Assembly: GCA_035548835.1 (NCBI GenBank) | Contig: DASZSB010000081.1 | Location: forward strand, 1-32,680 | Length of the DNA stretch: 32,680 bases | From: FEN-1219 sp035548835 | GTDB taxonomy: Bacteria > Pseudomonadota > Gammaproteobacteria > Steroidobacterales > Rariloculaceae | Reading direction: 5' to 3' | Part shown: positions 7,551-16,281 of the stretch, piece after piece | How positions within the stretch are numbered: the first letter of the stretch is position 1 | Layout: each line of letters begins with the position of its first letter | The notes under the pieces: generated by a model | Told to the model about the DNA's origin: nothing | Database searches by the model: none | The model's input: the letters and a program-made list of their open reading frames with translations, nothing else | Translations under genes and position numbers: made by a program

Positions 7551-9620
7551 ATGCCCGCGGAGCAAACCGATTCGGGCCCGGTTGCGAGCGCCGGCTCGCT
7601 GATCCGCCGCCATCTGCTCCTGCTCGGCGCCGGTTTGATCGCGCTGATCATGGCGGCAGACGTGCACGAGGCCTGGCAGGACTATCGCGCGAGCCTCGAG
7701 CGCAGCCGCCAGGCGGCCGAGCTGCTGAGCCACGCGTTCGGCGACCAGACCGCGCGCATGATCCAGGAGCTCGACTTCGCGCTGGCCGACTACGCGGAGT
7801 GGGCGCAACCGCGCACGGTCGAGGCCGCCGGGCGCGAGCCGCTGACGCGCCAGTTGCTGACGCACGTCGCGCGTCTGCCCTACGTGTATTCGGCAGCAGT
7901 CATCGACGCCGCGGGCCGCCGTATCGCGACCACGGACGACAGCTCGCCCGACGTCGAGACGCCGGCCACGTTCCCGTCGTTCGAGATCCTGCAGAACGCC
8001 GAGACGAATACCATGCACATCGGCCGGCCGTTCACGAGCCGGCGCGACGGCTACCGGACGTTCGCGCTGAGCCGCCGGCTCACGGACGCGGACGGGCAGT
8101 TCGCGGGCATCGTGCTGGCACGTGTGTCGTTCGACTATCTGGCGCGCTTCTACGAGGCGATCAACGTGAGTCCCGGCGCGGAGATCCGGCTGGCCCGCTC
8201 GGACGGCGTGGTGCTGGCGCTATACCCCAGTGGACGCGAGGATTTCCTCGCCGACCGCGACGCGAGCTACGTGACGGCCAAATCACCGGTCGGCACGTAC
8301 CCGCTCGAGATCGAGGTCGGCCAGAGCTATCACGACGCGCTCGCTGGCTGGCGGCAGCAGGAGCTCTTCAGCGCCGCGCGCACCGGCACGCTCGCGCTGC
8401 TGGCGGCGACGCTGCTCGGCGCGATCATGGTGACCCTGCGCCGCCGCGAGCAGGCCGAGCTCGCGCGGCGCGAATCCGAAGCGCAGCTGCAGGACGCCCG
8501 CCGCGCCGAGGCCGTGAGCCTGCTGGCCGCGTCCGTGGCCCACGACTTCAACAACGTGCTCGGCGCGATCGTGGGGTACGCCGAGCTCGCGCGCGAAGCC
8601 GGCACCGAGAGCGAGCAGCGCTCGAGCATCGACCGTCTGCTCGGCGCCGCCGAGCGCGCCCGCCAGCTCGTGCGCCGCGTGCTGACGCTCGATCCGCACC
8701 GCAGCGTGCGCGACCGCACCGTGATCGTGGCGCCGATCGTGCGCGAGGTCGTGGACCAGCTGCAAACCCATTCCGCGCGCGCGCTCGGCTTCGACGTGCG
8801 CGTCGACGACGAGTCGCTCGCGGTGTCCGGTGACTCGACGGAGATCTACCAGGTCCTGCTGAATCTGTGCACGAACGCGCTGCAGGCCACGCCTGCGAAC
8901 GGCCGCGTGACGATCCACTTGCGCGGCGTGACGCGCGATGCGCCCCAGGAACTGACGGTGGGCCGCGTCGCCGCCGGAGACTACGTGGCCGTGACGATCA
9001 CCGACGAGGGCCCGGGCATCGACGGCGACCGCGCGCAGCGCATGTTCGACCCGTTGCAGACCACCAAGCACCCGGGCCAGGGCATCGGCATCGGCCTGAC
9101 GGTCGTGCGCACGATCGTCGAGCGCATGCGCGGCGCGATCGAGGTCGGCGCAGCACCCACGCGCGGCGCGTCCTTCACCGTGTACTGGCCGCGCCACGCC
9201 GCGGGCGCCGCGGAGCTGCAGGCACCCGCAGCCGAGAACGCCGTACGGACGGGCTCGGGACAGGTCGTCATGATCGTCGACGACGAGCCGCAGCTCGCGT
9301 CGCTGCTCGAGGACATGGCTGCATCACTCGGCTACGAGCCGCTGGGCCTGACCGATCCCGCACGCGCGCTCGACCTGCTGCGGCGCACGCCGGATCGCAT
9401 CGACGTGCTGATCACCGACGAGCGGATGCCGGGCATGCGCGGCATGGACCTCGCGCGCAGCGTACGCGAGCTGCGCCCCGACCTGCCGATCGTGCTCGTG
9501 ACGGGTTACCGCAGCGCCGAGCTCGACGGCGAGGCCGGCCGCTGCGGAATCGCACGCATCCTCGACAAGCCCGTGCACCGCAGCGAGCTCGAGCGCGCGC
9601 TCGGCGAGCTCGTGCCCTAG
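7551..9620 (+). CDS. Hybrid sensor histidine kinase with C-terminal receiver domain
   Basis: Membrane sensor kinase of 689 residues. TM1 lies at about residues 19-37 and TM2 at about 278-297. Between them is a periplasmic sensor of roughly 240 residues, probably Cache/PAS-like in fold. The cytoplasmic part has the phospho-acceptor His331 in SVAHDFNN and the ATPase N-box (NLCTNALQ, Asn438/442). DEGPGIDG and GIGIGLTVV follow as the G1/G2 boxes. A receiver domain from about residue 570 has Asp623 in ITDERMPG and the Lys of LDKPVH. The HDFNN H-box is typical of hybrid kinases. The extra receiver without an Hpt domain suggests a phosphorelay or an internal phosphate sink. ATG start 6 bases after the response regulator. 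The stop is 11 bases from the convergent thioredoxin-like gene. The ligand is unknown. Confidence 0.93.
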   Translation: MPAEQTDSGPVASAGSLIRRHLLLLGAGLIALIMAADVHEAWQDYRASLERSRQAAELLSHAFGDQTARMIQELDFALADYAEWAQPRTVEAAGREPLTRQLLTHVARLPYVYSAAVIDAAGRRIATTDDSSPDVETPATFPSFEILQNAETNTMHIGRPFTSRRDGYRTFALSRRLTDADGQFAGIVLARVSFDYLARFYEAINVSPGAEIRLARSDGVVLALYPSGREDFLADRDASYVTAKSPVGTYPLEIEVGQSYHDALAGWRQQELFSAARTGTLALLAATLLGAIMVTLRRREQAELARRESEAQLQDARRAEAVSLLAASVAHDFNNVLGAIVGYAELAREAGTESEQRSSIDRLLGAAERARQLVRRVLTLDPHRSVRDRTVIVAPIVREVVDQLQTHSARALGFDVRVDDESLAVSGDSTEIYQVLLNLCTNALQATPANGRVTIHLRGVTRDAPQELTVGRVAAGDYVAVTITDEGPGIDGDRAQRMFDPLQTTKHPGQGIGIGLTVVRTIVERMRGAIEVGAAPTRGASFTVYWPRHAAGAAELQAPAAENAVRTGSGQVVMIVDDEPQLASLLEDMAASLGYEPLGLTDPARALDLLRRTPDRIDVLITDERMPGMRGMDLARSVRELRPDLPIVLVTGYRSAELDGEAGRCGIARILDKPVHRSELERALGELVP

Positions 9621-9631
9621 CGCGGCCGGCG

Positions 9632-10126
9632 TCAGCGCTTCTCCGTGGCCGCCTCGATCTGGCGCGCGAAGAAGCGCTTCAGCGGCGGTGCCATGTTGGC
9701 CGGAATGTCTTCGCCCCATGCGCCGCCGTCGATCTTCGCACCGGTCGGCTTCGCGTCCGCATCGACGGCGAAGAACACGGGGATGGCCGGGTGATCGAAG
9801 CCGGCCTGTTTCAGCGGCGCCTTCCAGGCGTCGGCGTCCACCCGGATGATGTAGGTGCCGGCGAACGCGTCCTGCATCAGCGGATCGCCGAGCGACGCGC
9901 GCAGCTTCTTGCACGGCCCGCACCATTCGGCCGTGATCTGCACGAACGGCACCCTGTGTTGCTCAGCCGCGCTCGCCACCTCGCGCCGCAGTTGCGTCAC
10001 GAGCTCGCCCTGCCCCGGCTCGAGGACCACGACCTTCACGGGCTCGGCGCTCTGCGCGGCGGTGGCCAGCACGACCGCCGCGAGCGCGGCCGCGATGCCT
10101 GCTCCGAAGGAACGACCCTGACGCAT
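9632..10126 (-). CDS. Periplasmic thioredoxin-fold protein
   Basis: Predicted exported protein of 164 residues. A signal peptide (MRQGRSFGAG then an Ala/Val-rich core, likely cut after AAQSA) precedes a thioredoxin fold with the redox motif WCGPC (Cys69 and Cys72) in TAEWCGPCKKLR. The cis-Pro region is probably HPAIPVFF. It could reduce or oxidise disulfides in the cell envelope. The reading frame extends upstream, but ATG at 10126 is clear: GGAGG sits 5 bases before it and the signal peptide begins there. It is transcribed toward the sensor kinase gene and stands alone, with 64 bases between its start and the end of the glycosyltransferase gene. Compared with DsbA/DsbE it is short and lacks family-specific motifs, so no gene name is assigned. 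Confidence 0.85.
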   Translation of the reverse strand: MRQGRSFGAGIAAALAAVVLATAAQSAEPVKVVVLEPGQGELVTQLRREVASAAEQHRVPFVQITAEWCGPCKKLRASLGDPLMQDAFAGTYIIRVDADAWKAPLKQAGFDHPAIPVFFAVDADAKPTGAKIDGGAWGEDIPANMAPPLKRFFARQIEAATEKR

Positions 10127-10190
10127 GCTGCCTCCGCGAATCGCGCACTGCCGCCGGCCCACTAGAGCACCGCGCACGGCGCGCGTCAAA

Positions 10191-11282
10191 TCAGACCAGA
10201 CTCCGATACAGCGCAAGCGTTTTCGCAATCGTGTCTTCGATGCGGAAGTCCGTGCGGATGCGCTCGCGCGCCGCGGCGCCCATGCGCCTGCGCAGCTCCT
10301 GATCGTCGTGCAGCCGCCGCAGCGCAGCCGCGAGCGCCGGCACGTCACGCACGGGCACGACGATGCCGCTGACGCCGTTCACGACGACCTCCGGGCTGCC
10401 GCCGCAATCCGTGACGACGGGGGCGACGCCGTAGGCCATGGCCTCGATCAGCGACCGCGCGAGACCCTCGCGCTTCGTCGACGGCAGCACGAACACGTCG
10501 CAGGCCGCGGTAAGCGACGGCGCGTCCTTGCGGTAGCCGAGCACGTGGATGTTGGCCGCGACGGGGCTCGCGGCGATGCGCTTCGCGAGCGCCGGCGCGT
10601 CCATGCCGGCACCGATCAGCAGCAGGTGCGTGCGCCATTCCGCCGGCAGGAGCGCCGCCGCGTCGACGAGCAGCTCGATGCCCTTGCGCGGGCGATAGTT
10701 CGCGACGCAGCCGATCACGAAGCTGCCCGCCGGCACACCCACGGAGGCGAGATCCGCGGGCGCCGCACGATACCAGTCGAGGCTGTGGCCTTTGTGGATC
10801 GTCACGAGACGCTCGGGCGGCAGGCGCAGGAATGCCGGCCGCATAGCCAGGAAATAGTCGCGCACGGCATCCGCCACGCACACGATGCGGTCGATGCGCG
10901 GATTCAGGAACCGCTGCCACGAAATCGGATTGAAGAAGCTCACGTTGCCGACGATGCCGCGGTACGCGACGATCTTCACGGGCAGCCCGCGGCTCGCGAC
11001 GAGGCCGTTCTGCACGGCCTTGTTGCTGAAGAGGTGCAGGATGTCGTATCGGCCGCGCACGAGCTCCGCGCGCAGCTCCGCGATCCCCGCGCGATCGACG
11101 CGGCGGCGCAGCGGCAGATCGAGCACGCGCACGCCGGCCTCGGTCAGCACCGCGCGCCTGTCGGACTCGGCCGGGCACATGACCGTGACGTCGACACCGG
11201 CTTGCGCGAGGCCGATGAACGTGGCCGTCGTGGGCCGGTCCGCATCCTCCGTGATGCAGAGCACCTTGATGGGGCCCGTCAT
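10191..11282 (-). CDS. GT4-family glycosyltransferase (A)
   Basis: GT-B-fold glycosyltransferase of 363 residues. The N-terminal domain (MTGPIKVLCITEDADRPTT) binds the acceptor. The C-terminal nucleotide-sugar domain shows GCVANYRPRKGIELLVDA and the GT4 E-x7-E motif in KREGLARSLIEAM, followed by VVTDCGGSPEVV. It probably adds a sugar during LPS core, O-antigen or exopolysaccharide assembly at the cytoplasmic face. The frame is open 16 codons further upstream, but the ATG at 11282 overlaps the stop of the preceding glycosyltransferase in ATGA (11279-11282), which fixes the start. The two genes form a coupled pair divergent from the asnB-gmd-fcl cluster. Donor and acceptor cannot be read from the sequence. 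Confidence 0.9.
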   Translation of the reverse strand: MTGPIKVLCITEDADRPTTATFIGLAQAGVDVTVMCPAESDRRAVLTEAGVRVLDLPLRRRVDRAGIAELRAELVRGRYDILHLFSNKAVQNGLVASRGLPVKIVAYRGIVGNVSFFNPISWQRFLNPRIDRIVCVADAVRDYFLAMRPAFLRLPPERLVTIHKGHSLDWYRAAPADLASVGVPAGSFVIGCVANYRPRKGIELLVDAAALLPAEWRTHLLLIGAGMDAPALAKRIAASPVAANIHVLGYRKDAPSLTAACDVFVLPSTKREGLARSLIEAMAYGVAPVVTDCGGSPEVVVNGVSGIVVPVRDVPALAAALRRLHDDQELRRRMGAAARERIRTDFRIEDTIAKTLALYRSLV

Positions 11283-12325
11283 GCGAGCGGCCCCAGCACC
11301 GACTCGTAGAGCTCCACGTACTTGCGGCACATCGCGTCCGCCGTGAAGTCCTTCGCGATCTCGCGGCCGCGCGCGCCCATCGCGCGCCGGCGCTCGGGAG
11401 ATCCCGCGAGTTCGAGAATCGCGTCGCGCAGCCGGTCGGGCCGCGCCGGCGGGATCAGCAGGCCGTTCTCGCCGTGATGCACGATGTCCGGCAAACCGCC
11501 GACCGCGCTCGCGATCAGCGGCAGCCCCTGCTCCATGGCGTCGAACAGGATGCCGCCGATGCCCTCGCGGTTCGAAGGCAGGATGAACACGTCGAACGCC
11601 GCGAGGTAGTCGCCCACGTTGTCGACGAAACCCGTGAACGCGAGATTCGCGAGACCGGCGGCCGCCGCTTTCAGCATGGGTTCGTCGTCACCGCCCCCCA
11701 CGAGCAGGAACCGCAGCTCCGGATGCGAACGCTCGAGCTCGCGCGCGACCGCGATGATGTGCTCCTGCCCCTTCTGCGCGTTGTCGAGCGCACCCACGTG
11801 GCCGATCACGAGCTTGCCCGGGAACTGCGCCCGAATGGCCGCGGCGCGCGCGGCGTCGACGACGAACCCGGTGCTGCCGCTGTGGATCACGTGCACCGCG
11901 ATCGCCGGGTCGTACGCGCGCACGATGTCCGCGATTTGCGGCGCCACGGCGGCCACGCCGGCCGCGCGTCTGTAAGCGCGGTGCGCGAGCCAGTGCCGGC
12001 CGATCGGATTGTCGACGCGGCGGGTGATCACGTACGGCACGCCGCTCAGCAGAGACCGAAGATACGCGGCGTACACGCTGCGCCCCTCGTGCACGTGCAG
12101 CAGCGCGGCACCGCGGGCGGCGAGCGCGACCGAGAGTCGTCCGCCGCCGACCTCGCGAGTCTCGATGCCGAGCGCTCGCACACGCTGCGCGAGCGGGCTG
12201 TTGCGTCGCGCAATCAGCGCCTGGCGCACGCCGCGGCTCGCGAGCCCCCGGATCAGCAGCTCCGTCTGGCGTTCACCGCCGCGGAACCCGCGTGCGGTAT
12301 TGACGTGCGCGATCATCGGTGTCAT
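11279..12325 (-). CDS. GT4-family glycosyltransferase (B)
   Basis: GT-B-fold glycosyltransferase of 348 residues. The N-terminus has the donor-loop-like ARGFRGGERQTELLIRGLA, common in LPS-core-type GT4 enzymes. The C-terminal domain has VIGHVGALDNAQKGQEHI, LLVGGGDDE and SNREGIGGILFDAMEQGLP. The last segment is the GT4 catalytic E-x7-E position, but here it reads E-x7-D, a conservative change. The chosen start is ATG at 12325 (MTPMIAHVN); ATG at 12316 is equally possible because neither has a strong ribosome-binding site. The frame is open to 12415, but that extension is Arg/Pro-rich, unlike the family, and crosses toward the divergent gene. It overlaps glycosyltransferase A by 4 bases. Confidence 0.88.
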   Translation of the reverse strand: MTPMIAHVNTARGFRGGERQTELLIRGLASRGVRQALIARRNSPLAQRVRALGIETREVGGGRLSVALAARGAALLHVHEGRSVYAAYLRSLLSGVPYVITRRVDNPIGRHWLAHRAYRRAAGVAAVAPQIADIVRAYDPAIAVHVIHSGSTGFVVDAARAAAIRAQFPGKLVIGHVGALDNAQKGQEHIIAVARELERSHPELRFLLVGGGDDEPMLKAAAAGLANLAFTGFVDNVGDYLAAFDVFILPSNREGIGGILFDAMEQGLPLIASAVGGLPDIVHHGENGLLIPPARPDRLRDAILELAGSPERRRAMGARGREIAKDFTADAMCRKYVELYESVLGPLA

Positions 12326-12476
12326 CGAACGTGCGGGACGCGATCGTGGAGCCGGGCCGCAGCGTAACACAGCGCACGGGGCCGGAACCCCGCGCCCGCG
12401 CGCCGTTGCGGCCATGGCGCCAACTGCCTAAAGTGCGCGAATTCGACGGCGCCGCATGGCGCGAGGACTCACGGCA

Positions 12477-14228
12477 GTGTGCGGCTTTGTCGGCGGAACG
12501 GATCCTGCCTGGAACTACTCCGCCGCGCTGGCTTCGCTGACTCACCGCGGCCCGGACGCGGGCCAGCTCGACCTCGAAGGCCCCGTGAAGGTCGGCTTCC
12601 GCCGGCTGTCGATCATCGATCTTCGGCCTGCCGCCAACCAGCCGATGTTCGCCGCCGACGGCGCGACCTGGATCGTCTTCAACGGCGAGATCTACGGCTA
12701 TCGCGATCTGCGCGCGGAGCTCGTGAAGCGCGGCCATGCGTTCCGCACGGACTCCGACACCGAGGTGCTGCTGAATGCCTACCTCGCGTGGGGCGACGAC
12801 TTCGTGACGTACGTGGACGGCATGTTCGCGATCGCGATCTGGGACCCGCGCGCCGGGCAGCTCAAGCTCTACCGCGACCGGCCGGGCATCAAGCCGCTCT
12901 ACTACTTCTACGATGGCCGCCGGTTCGCGTTCGCCTCGGAGCTGAAGGCGCTGGAACGCGCGCTTGGCTCCGACGAGCTCGTGGTCGACGAGACCGCGTG
13001 CTACGACTTCCTAAGCTACCGCTACGTGCCCGCGCCGAAGACGCTGTACAGGAACTGCTACAAGCTGCCGCCGGCGCACCGGCTGCGCTTCACGCCGGCC
13101 ACGGGCACGCTCGAGGCGCCGCGCCCGTTCTGGACGCTGCCGGTTCCGGAGCAACCCGCGCGCCCGCCGCTCGATGCGTGCTGCGAGGAGCTGCGCAGCC
13201 TGATCGCGACCTCCGTCGACGAGCAGATGATCGCCGACGTGCCGCTCGGCTTCTTCCTGTCGGGCGGCGTGGACTCGAGCGTCGTGGTGGCCGCGGCCGC
13301 GCGCAACGGCCGCAGCGTGGAGACGTTTTCGATCGGCTTCGACCGCGACGAGGTTTCGGAGACGCCGTACGCACGCGAGGTCGCAACGCGTTTCGGCACG
13401 CAGCACCACGAACGCATTCTCTCGCCGGAGAACGCGCAGGAGCTGCTGCCGAGGCTCAAGGAATGGTTCGACGAGCCGTTCGCGGACGAATCCGCGCTGC
13501 CGACGTACCTCGTCGCGAAGACGGCGCGTGAACGCGTCACCGTGGTCCTGACCGGCGACGGCGGCGACGAGGTGTTCGGCGGCTACAGGACCTATCCCCG
13601 CTATGCCCGCTACGCGGCCTGGCCGAAATGGCCCGCCGCGTTCGAGCGCGCGAGCCACGCGCTGCGGCGCGGACTGCCGCGCCGCCATGCCGTGAGCCGC
13701 GCGCTCGTGCTGCTCGAGACCGCGTTCAGCGACGGACCGAACCTCTGGGGCCGGCTCATGGGCGGGCTGTCGACTCCCGAGAAAGGTCTGTATGCGCGGC
13801 AGCTCGGCATCCCCCGGGACTACGACGACTGGTGGCACTACCGGCAGTTCTGGCGCGAGGATCTGCCGCTCAGGACGCGCCTGCAGTACGTCGACTTCCA
13901 CACGTTCATGCCAGGGTTCGTGCTGACGAAGGTCGACCGCACGACCATGGCCGTGTCGCTGGAGGCGCGCGTGCCGCTGCTGGCCCGGCGTATCGTGGAG
14001 TTCTCGTTCAGCCTTCACGAGGATCTGCGCTACTACCGCGGCGAGCCAAAAGGCTTGCTCCGCCATGCGTACCGCGGCATCCTGCCCGACCACATTCTCG
14101 ACCGTCGCAAGAAGGGTTTCGGCATACCACGCTACTATCTGAAGGACGTCAGCGGCGGCAGAGCCATCCAGGAGCACGTGCTCCGCAGTCTCTACCTTCG
14201 CGAGCCAGGATCCAGGAGTCCCGCTTGA
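12477..14228 (+). CDS. asnB: Asparagine synthase-like glutamine amidotransferase of a glycan locus
   Basis: Class II amidotransferase of 583 residues. The N-terminal glutaminase needs a free Cys after Met. The frame opens at 12456, but GTG at 12477 is directly followed by TGC (MCGFVGG) and has GAGGA 9 bases upstream, so 12477 is the start. Glutaminase motifs include LTHRGPDAG, RRLSIIDL and FNGEIYG. The synthetase domain has the ATP-pyrophosphatase loop SGGVDSS at residues 262-268 and ends with RRKKGFGIPRYYLK. In polysaccharide loci such enzymes often amidate sugar carboxyl groups rather than make free asparagine, which is the likely role here (inference). The protein ends soon after the RKKGFG segment and appears to lack the last few dozen residues of many glycan-locus homologues. 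Its last codons hold the gmd ribosome-binding site. Confidence 0.9.
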   Translation: MCGFVGGTDPAWNYSAALASLTHRGPDAGQLDLEGPVKVGFRRLSIIDLRPAANQPMFAADGATWIVFNGEIYGYRDLRAELVKRGHAFRTDSDTEVLLNAYLAWGDDFVTYVDGMFAIAIWDPRAGQLKLYRDRPGIKPLYYFYDGRRFAFASELKALERALGSDELVVDETACYDFLSYRYVPAPKTLYRNCYKLPPAHRLRFTPATGTLEAPRPFWTLPVPEQPARPPLDACCEELRSLIATSVDEQMIADVPLGFFLSGGVDSSVVVAAAARNGRSVETFSIGFDRDEVSETPYAREVATRFGTQHHERILSPENAQELLPRLKEWFDEPFADESALPTYLVAKTARERVTVVLTGDGGDEVFGGYRTYPRYARYAAWPKWPAAFERASHALRRGLPRRHAVSRALVLLETAFSDGPNLWGRLMGGLSTPEKGLYARQLGIPRDYDDWWHYRQFWREDLPLRTRLQYVDFHTFMPGFVLTKVDRTTMAVSLEARVPLLARRIVEFSFSLHEDLRYYRGEPKGLLRHAYRGILPDHILDRRKKGFGIPRYYLKDVSGGRAIQEHVLRSLYLREPGSRSPA

Positions 14229-15328
14229 CCATCGACGGCACGCGCAAACGCGCGTTGATCACCGGCATCACGGGACAGGACGGTGCGTATCTCGCCGAGT
14301 TCCTGCTCGCGCGTGGCTACGAGGTGCACGGCATCAAGCGCCGCGCATCGCTGTTCAACACCGACCGCATCGACCACCTCTACAGCGACCCGCACGAGCC
14401 GGACCGCCGCATGATCCTGTACTACGGCGACATGACCGATGCGACGAACCTGATTCGCATCGTCCAGGAGGTGCGGCCGCAGGAGATCTACAACCTCGCC
14501 GCGCAGAGCCACGTGGCGGTGTCGTTCGAGACGGCCGAGTACACGGCCAATGCCGACGCACTCGGCACGCTGCGGCTGCTCGAGGCCATCCGGATCTGCG
14601 GGCTCACGGACCACACACGCTTCTACCAGGCTTCGAGCTCGGAGATGTTCGGCAAGGTGCAGGAAACGCCGCAGCGCGAGACGACGCCGTTCTACCCTCG
14701 CTCGCCCTACGCGGCGGCGAAGGTGTACGCGTACTGGATCACCGTGAACTACCGCGAGGCCTACGGCCTCTTCGCGTGCAACGGCATCCTGTTCAATCAC
14801 GAGTCGCCGCTGCGCGGGGAAACGTTCGTGACGCGCAAGATCACGCGCGGGCTCGCACGCATCAAGGTCCACCTGGACGACTGCCTGTACCTCGGCAACC
14901 TCGACGCACTGCGCGACTGGGGCCATGCCCGCGACTATGTCCGCGCGCAGTGGCTCATGCTGCAGCAGCACAAGCCCGAGGACTACGTGATCGCGACGGG
15001 ACATCAATGTTCCGTACGCACGTTCGTGACGAAAGCCGCCGCGATGCTCGGCATCGAGCTCGACTGGCGCGGCACGGGCCTCGAGGAGCACGCAATCGAC
15101 AAGGCGACCGGGCGCACGGTCGTGCGCGTCGATCCACATTACTTCCGTCCGACCGAGGTCGACACGCTGCTCGGCGACGCCTCCAAAGCACGCCGTCAGC
15201 TCGGCTGGACACCGGAAGTGACCTTCGACGCGCTGGTCCGCGAGATGGTCGACCACGACCTGAAGCTCGCGGAACGCGACGCGCTGATCAAGCGCGAGGG
15301 CTTCTCCGTCTACAAGCACCGCGAATGA
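14225..15328 (+). CDS. gmd: GDP-mannose 4,6-dehydratase
   Basis: Converts GDP-D-mannose to GDP-4-keto-6-deoxymannose, the first step to GDP-L-fucose. It is 367 residues long, within the family range. The NADP-binding loop is ITGITGQDGAYLAE (Gly14, Gly17, Gly20). The active-site Tyr162 and Lys166 lie in SPYAAAKVYAYW, next to SSSEMFGK, and the substrate-binding NHESPLRGE follows. No ATG is available at the right place. TTG at 14225 overlaps the asnB stop (TTGA) and has AGGAG 6 bases upstream (14214-14218), so it is the start. The gene is coupled to fcl downstream by an ATGA overlap. Confidence 0.96.
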   Translation: MTIDGTRKRALITGITGQDGAYLAEFLLARGYEVHGIKRRASLFNTDRIDHLYSDPHEPDRRMILYYGDMTDATNLIRIVQEVRPQEIYNLAAQSHVAVSFETAEYTANADALGTLRLLEAIRICGLTDHTRFYQASSSEMFGKVQETPQRETTPFYPRSPYAAAKVYAYWITVNYREAYGLFACNGILFNHESPLRGETFVTRKITRGLARIKVHLDDCLYLGNLDALRDWGHARDYVRAQWLMLQQHKPEDYVIATGHQCSVRTFVTKAAAMLGIELDWRGTGLEEHAIDKATGRTVVRVDPHYFRPTEVDTLLGDASKARRQLGWTPEVTFDALVREMVDHDLKLAERDALIKREGFSVYKHRE

Positions 15329-16281
15329 ACAAGGACTCGAAGATCTATGTCGCGGGCGAACGCGGCCTCGCGGGCTCTGCCATCCTGCGCGCGCTGCGGG
15401 CACGCGGCTTCGCGAACATCGCCAGCGCACCGCGCGCAGCGCTCGACCTGCGCGATGGCGCCGCCGTCGAGCGCTTCTTCGCCCGCGAGCGCCCAGCCTA
15501 CGTGTTCATGGCTGCCGCCAAGGTCGGAGGCATCGTCGCGAACGACACCTACCCCGCGGACTTCATCCGCGACAACCTGCAGATCCAGACGAACGTCATC
15601 GATGCCGCGTATCGGCATGGCACCGAGAAGCTCTGCTTCCTGGGCTCGAGCTGCATCTATCCGCGCCTCGCGCCACAACCGCTGACCGAGTCCTCACTGC
15701 TGACGGGACCGCTCGAGCCCACGAACCAGTGGTACGCGGTGGCCAAGATCGCGGGCATCAAGATGTGCGAGGCGTACCGCCGGCAATACGGCTTCAAGGC
15801 GATCTCGGTCATGCCGACGAACCTGTACGGCCCCGGCGACAACTTCGACCTGCAGACGTCGCACGTGCTGCCGGCTTTGCTGCGCAAGTTCCACGCGGCC
15901 AAAGAGGCCGGCGACGCGGAGGTCGTCGTATGGGGCTCGGGCACGCCGCGGCGCGAGTTCCTCTACGTCGACGATCTCGCGGACGCGCTGTGCTTCCTGA
16001 TGGAGCGCTACGACTCCGCGGAGATCATCAACGTCGGGTGCGGCGAGGACGTCACGATCGCGGAGCTCGCCGCGCTGATCCGCGACATCGTCGGCTTCCG
16101 CGGCCGTATCGTCTACGACCGCAGCAAGCCGGACGGTACGCCGCGCAAACTGATGGACGTCAGCAAGTGCACGGCGCTCGGCTGGCGCGCCCGTACCACA
16201 CTCGGCGACGGTATCGCAGCGACATATGCGTGGTACGTCTCGCAGGCTGAGTCGCGCCCGCCCCAAGACCACAGTCCATGA
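15325..16281 (+). CDS. fcl: GDP-L-fucose synthase (epimerase/reductase)
   Basis: Completes GDP-L-fucose synthesis from GDP-4-keto-6-deoxymannose by 3,5-epimerisation and NADPH reduction. It is 318 residues long, the usual family size. The Rossmann motif is VAGERGLAGSAI (canonically GHRGMVGSA). Catalytic residues lie in GSSCIYP and NQWYAVAKIAG (Tyr137, Lys141). The substrate region PTNLYGPGDNFD and the family segment GSGTPRREFLYVDDLADA are intact. The ATG at 15325 overlaps the gmd stop (ATGA). The 3' end overlaps the FkbM methyltransferase start in a second ATGA (16278-16281). With gmd it supplies the activated fucose for this glycan locus. Confidence 0.95.
   Translation: MNKDSKIYVAGERGLAGSAILRALRARGFANIASAPRAALDLRDGAAVERFFARERPAYVFMAAAKVGGIVANDTYPADFIRDNLQIQTNVIDAAYRHGTEKLCFLGSSCIYPRLAPQPLTESSLLTGPLEPTNQWYAVAKIAGIKMCEAYRRQYGFKAISVMPTNLYGPGDNFDLQTSHVLPALLRKFHAAKEAGDAEVVVWGSGTPRREFLYVDDLADALCFLMERYDSAEIINVGCGEDVTIAELAALIRDIVGFRGRIVYDRSKPDGTPRKLMDVSKCTALGWRARTTLGDGIAATYAWYVSQAESRPPQDHSP

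Noticed and set aside
10127..10348. N-terminal extension of the thioredoxin-like protein by 74 codons
   Set aside because: GGAGG and a signal peptide mark ATG 10126; the extension would overlap the glycosyltransferase gene.
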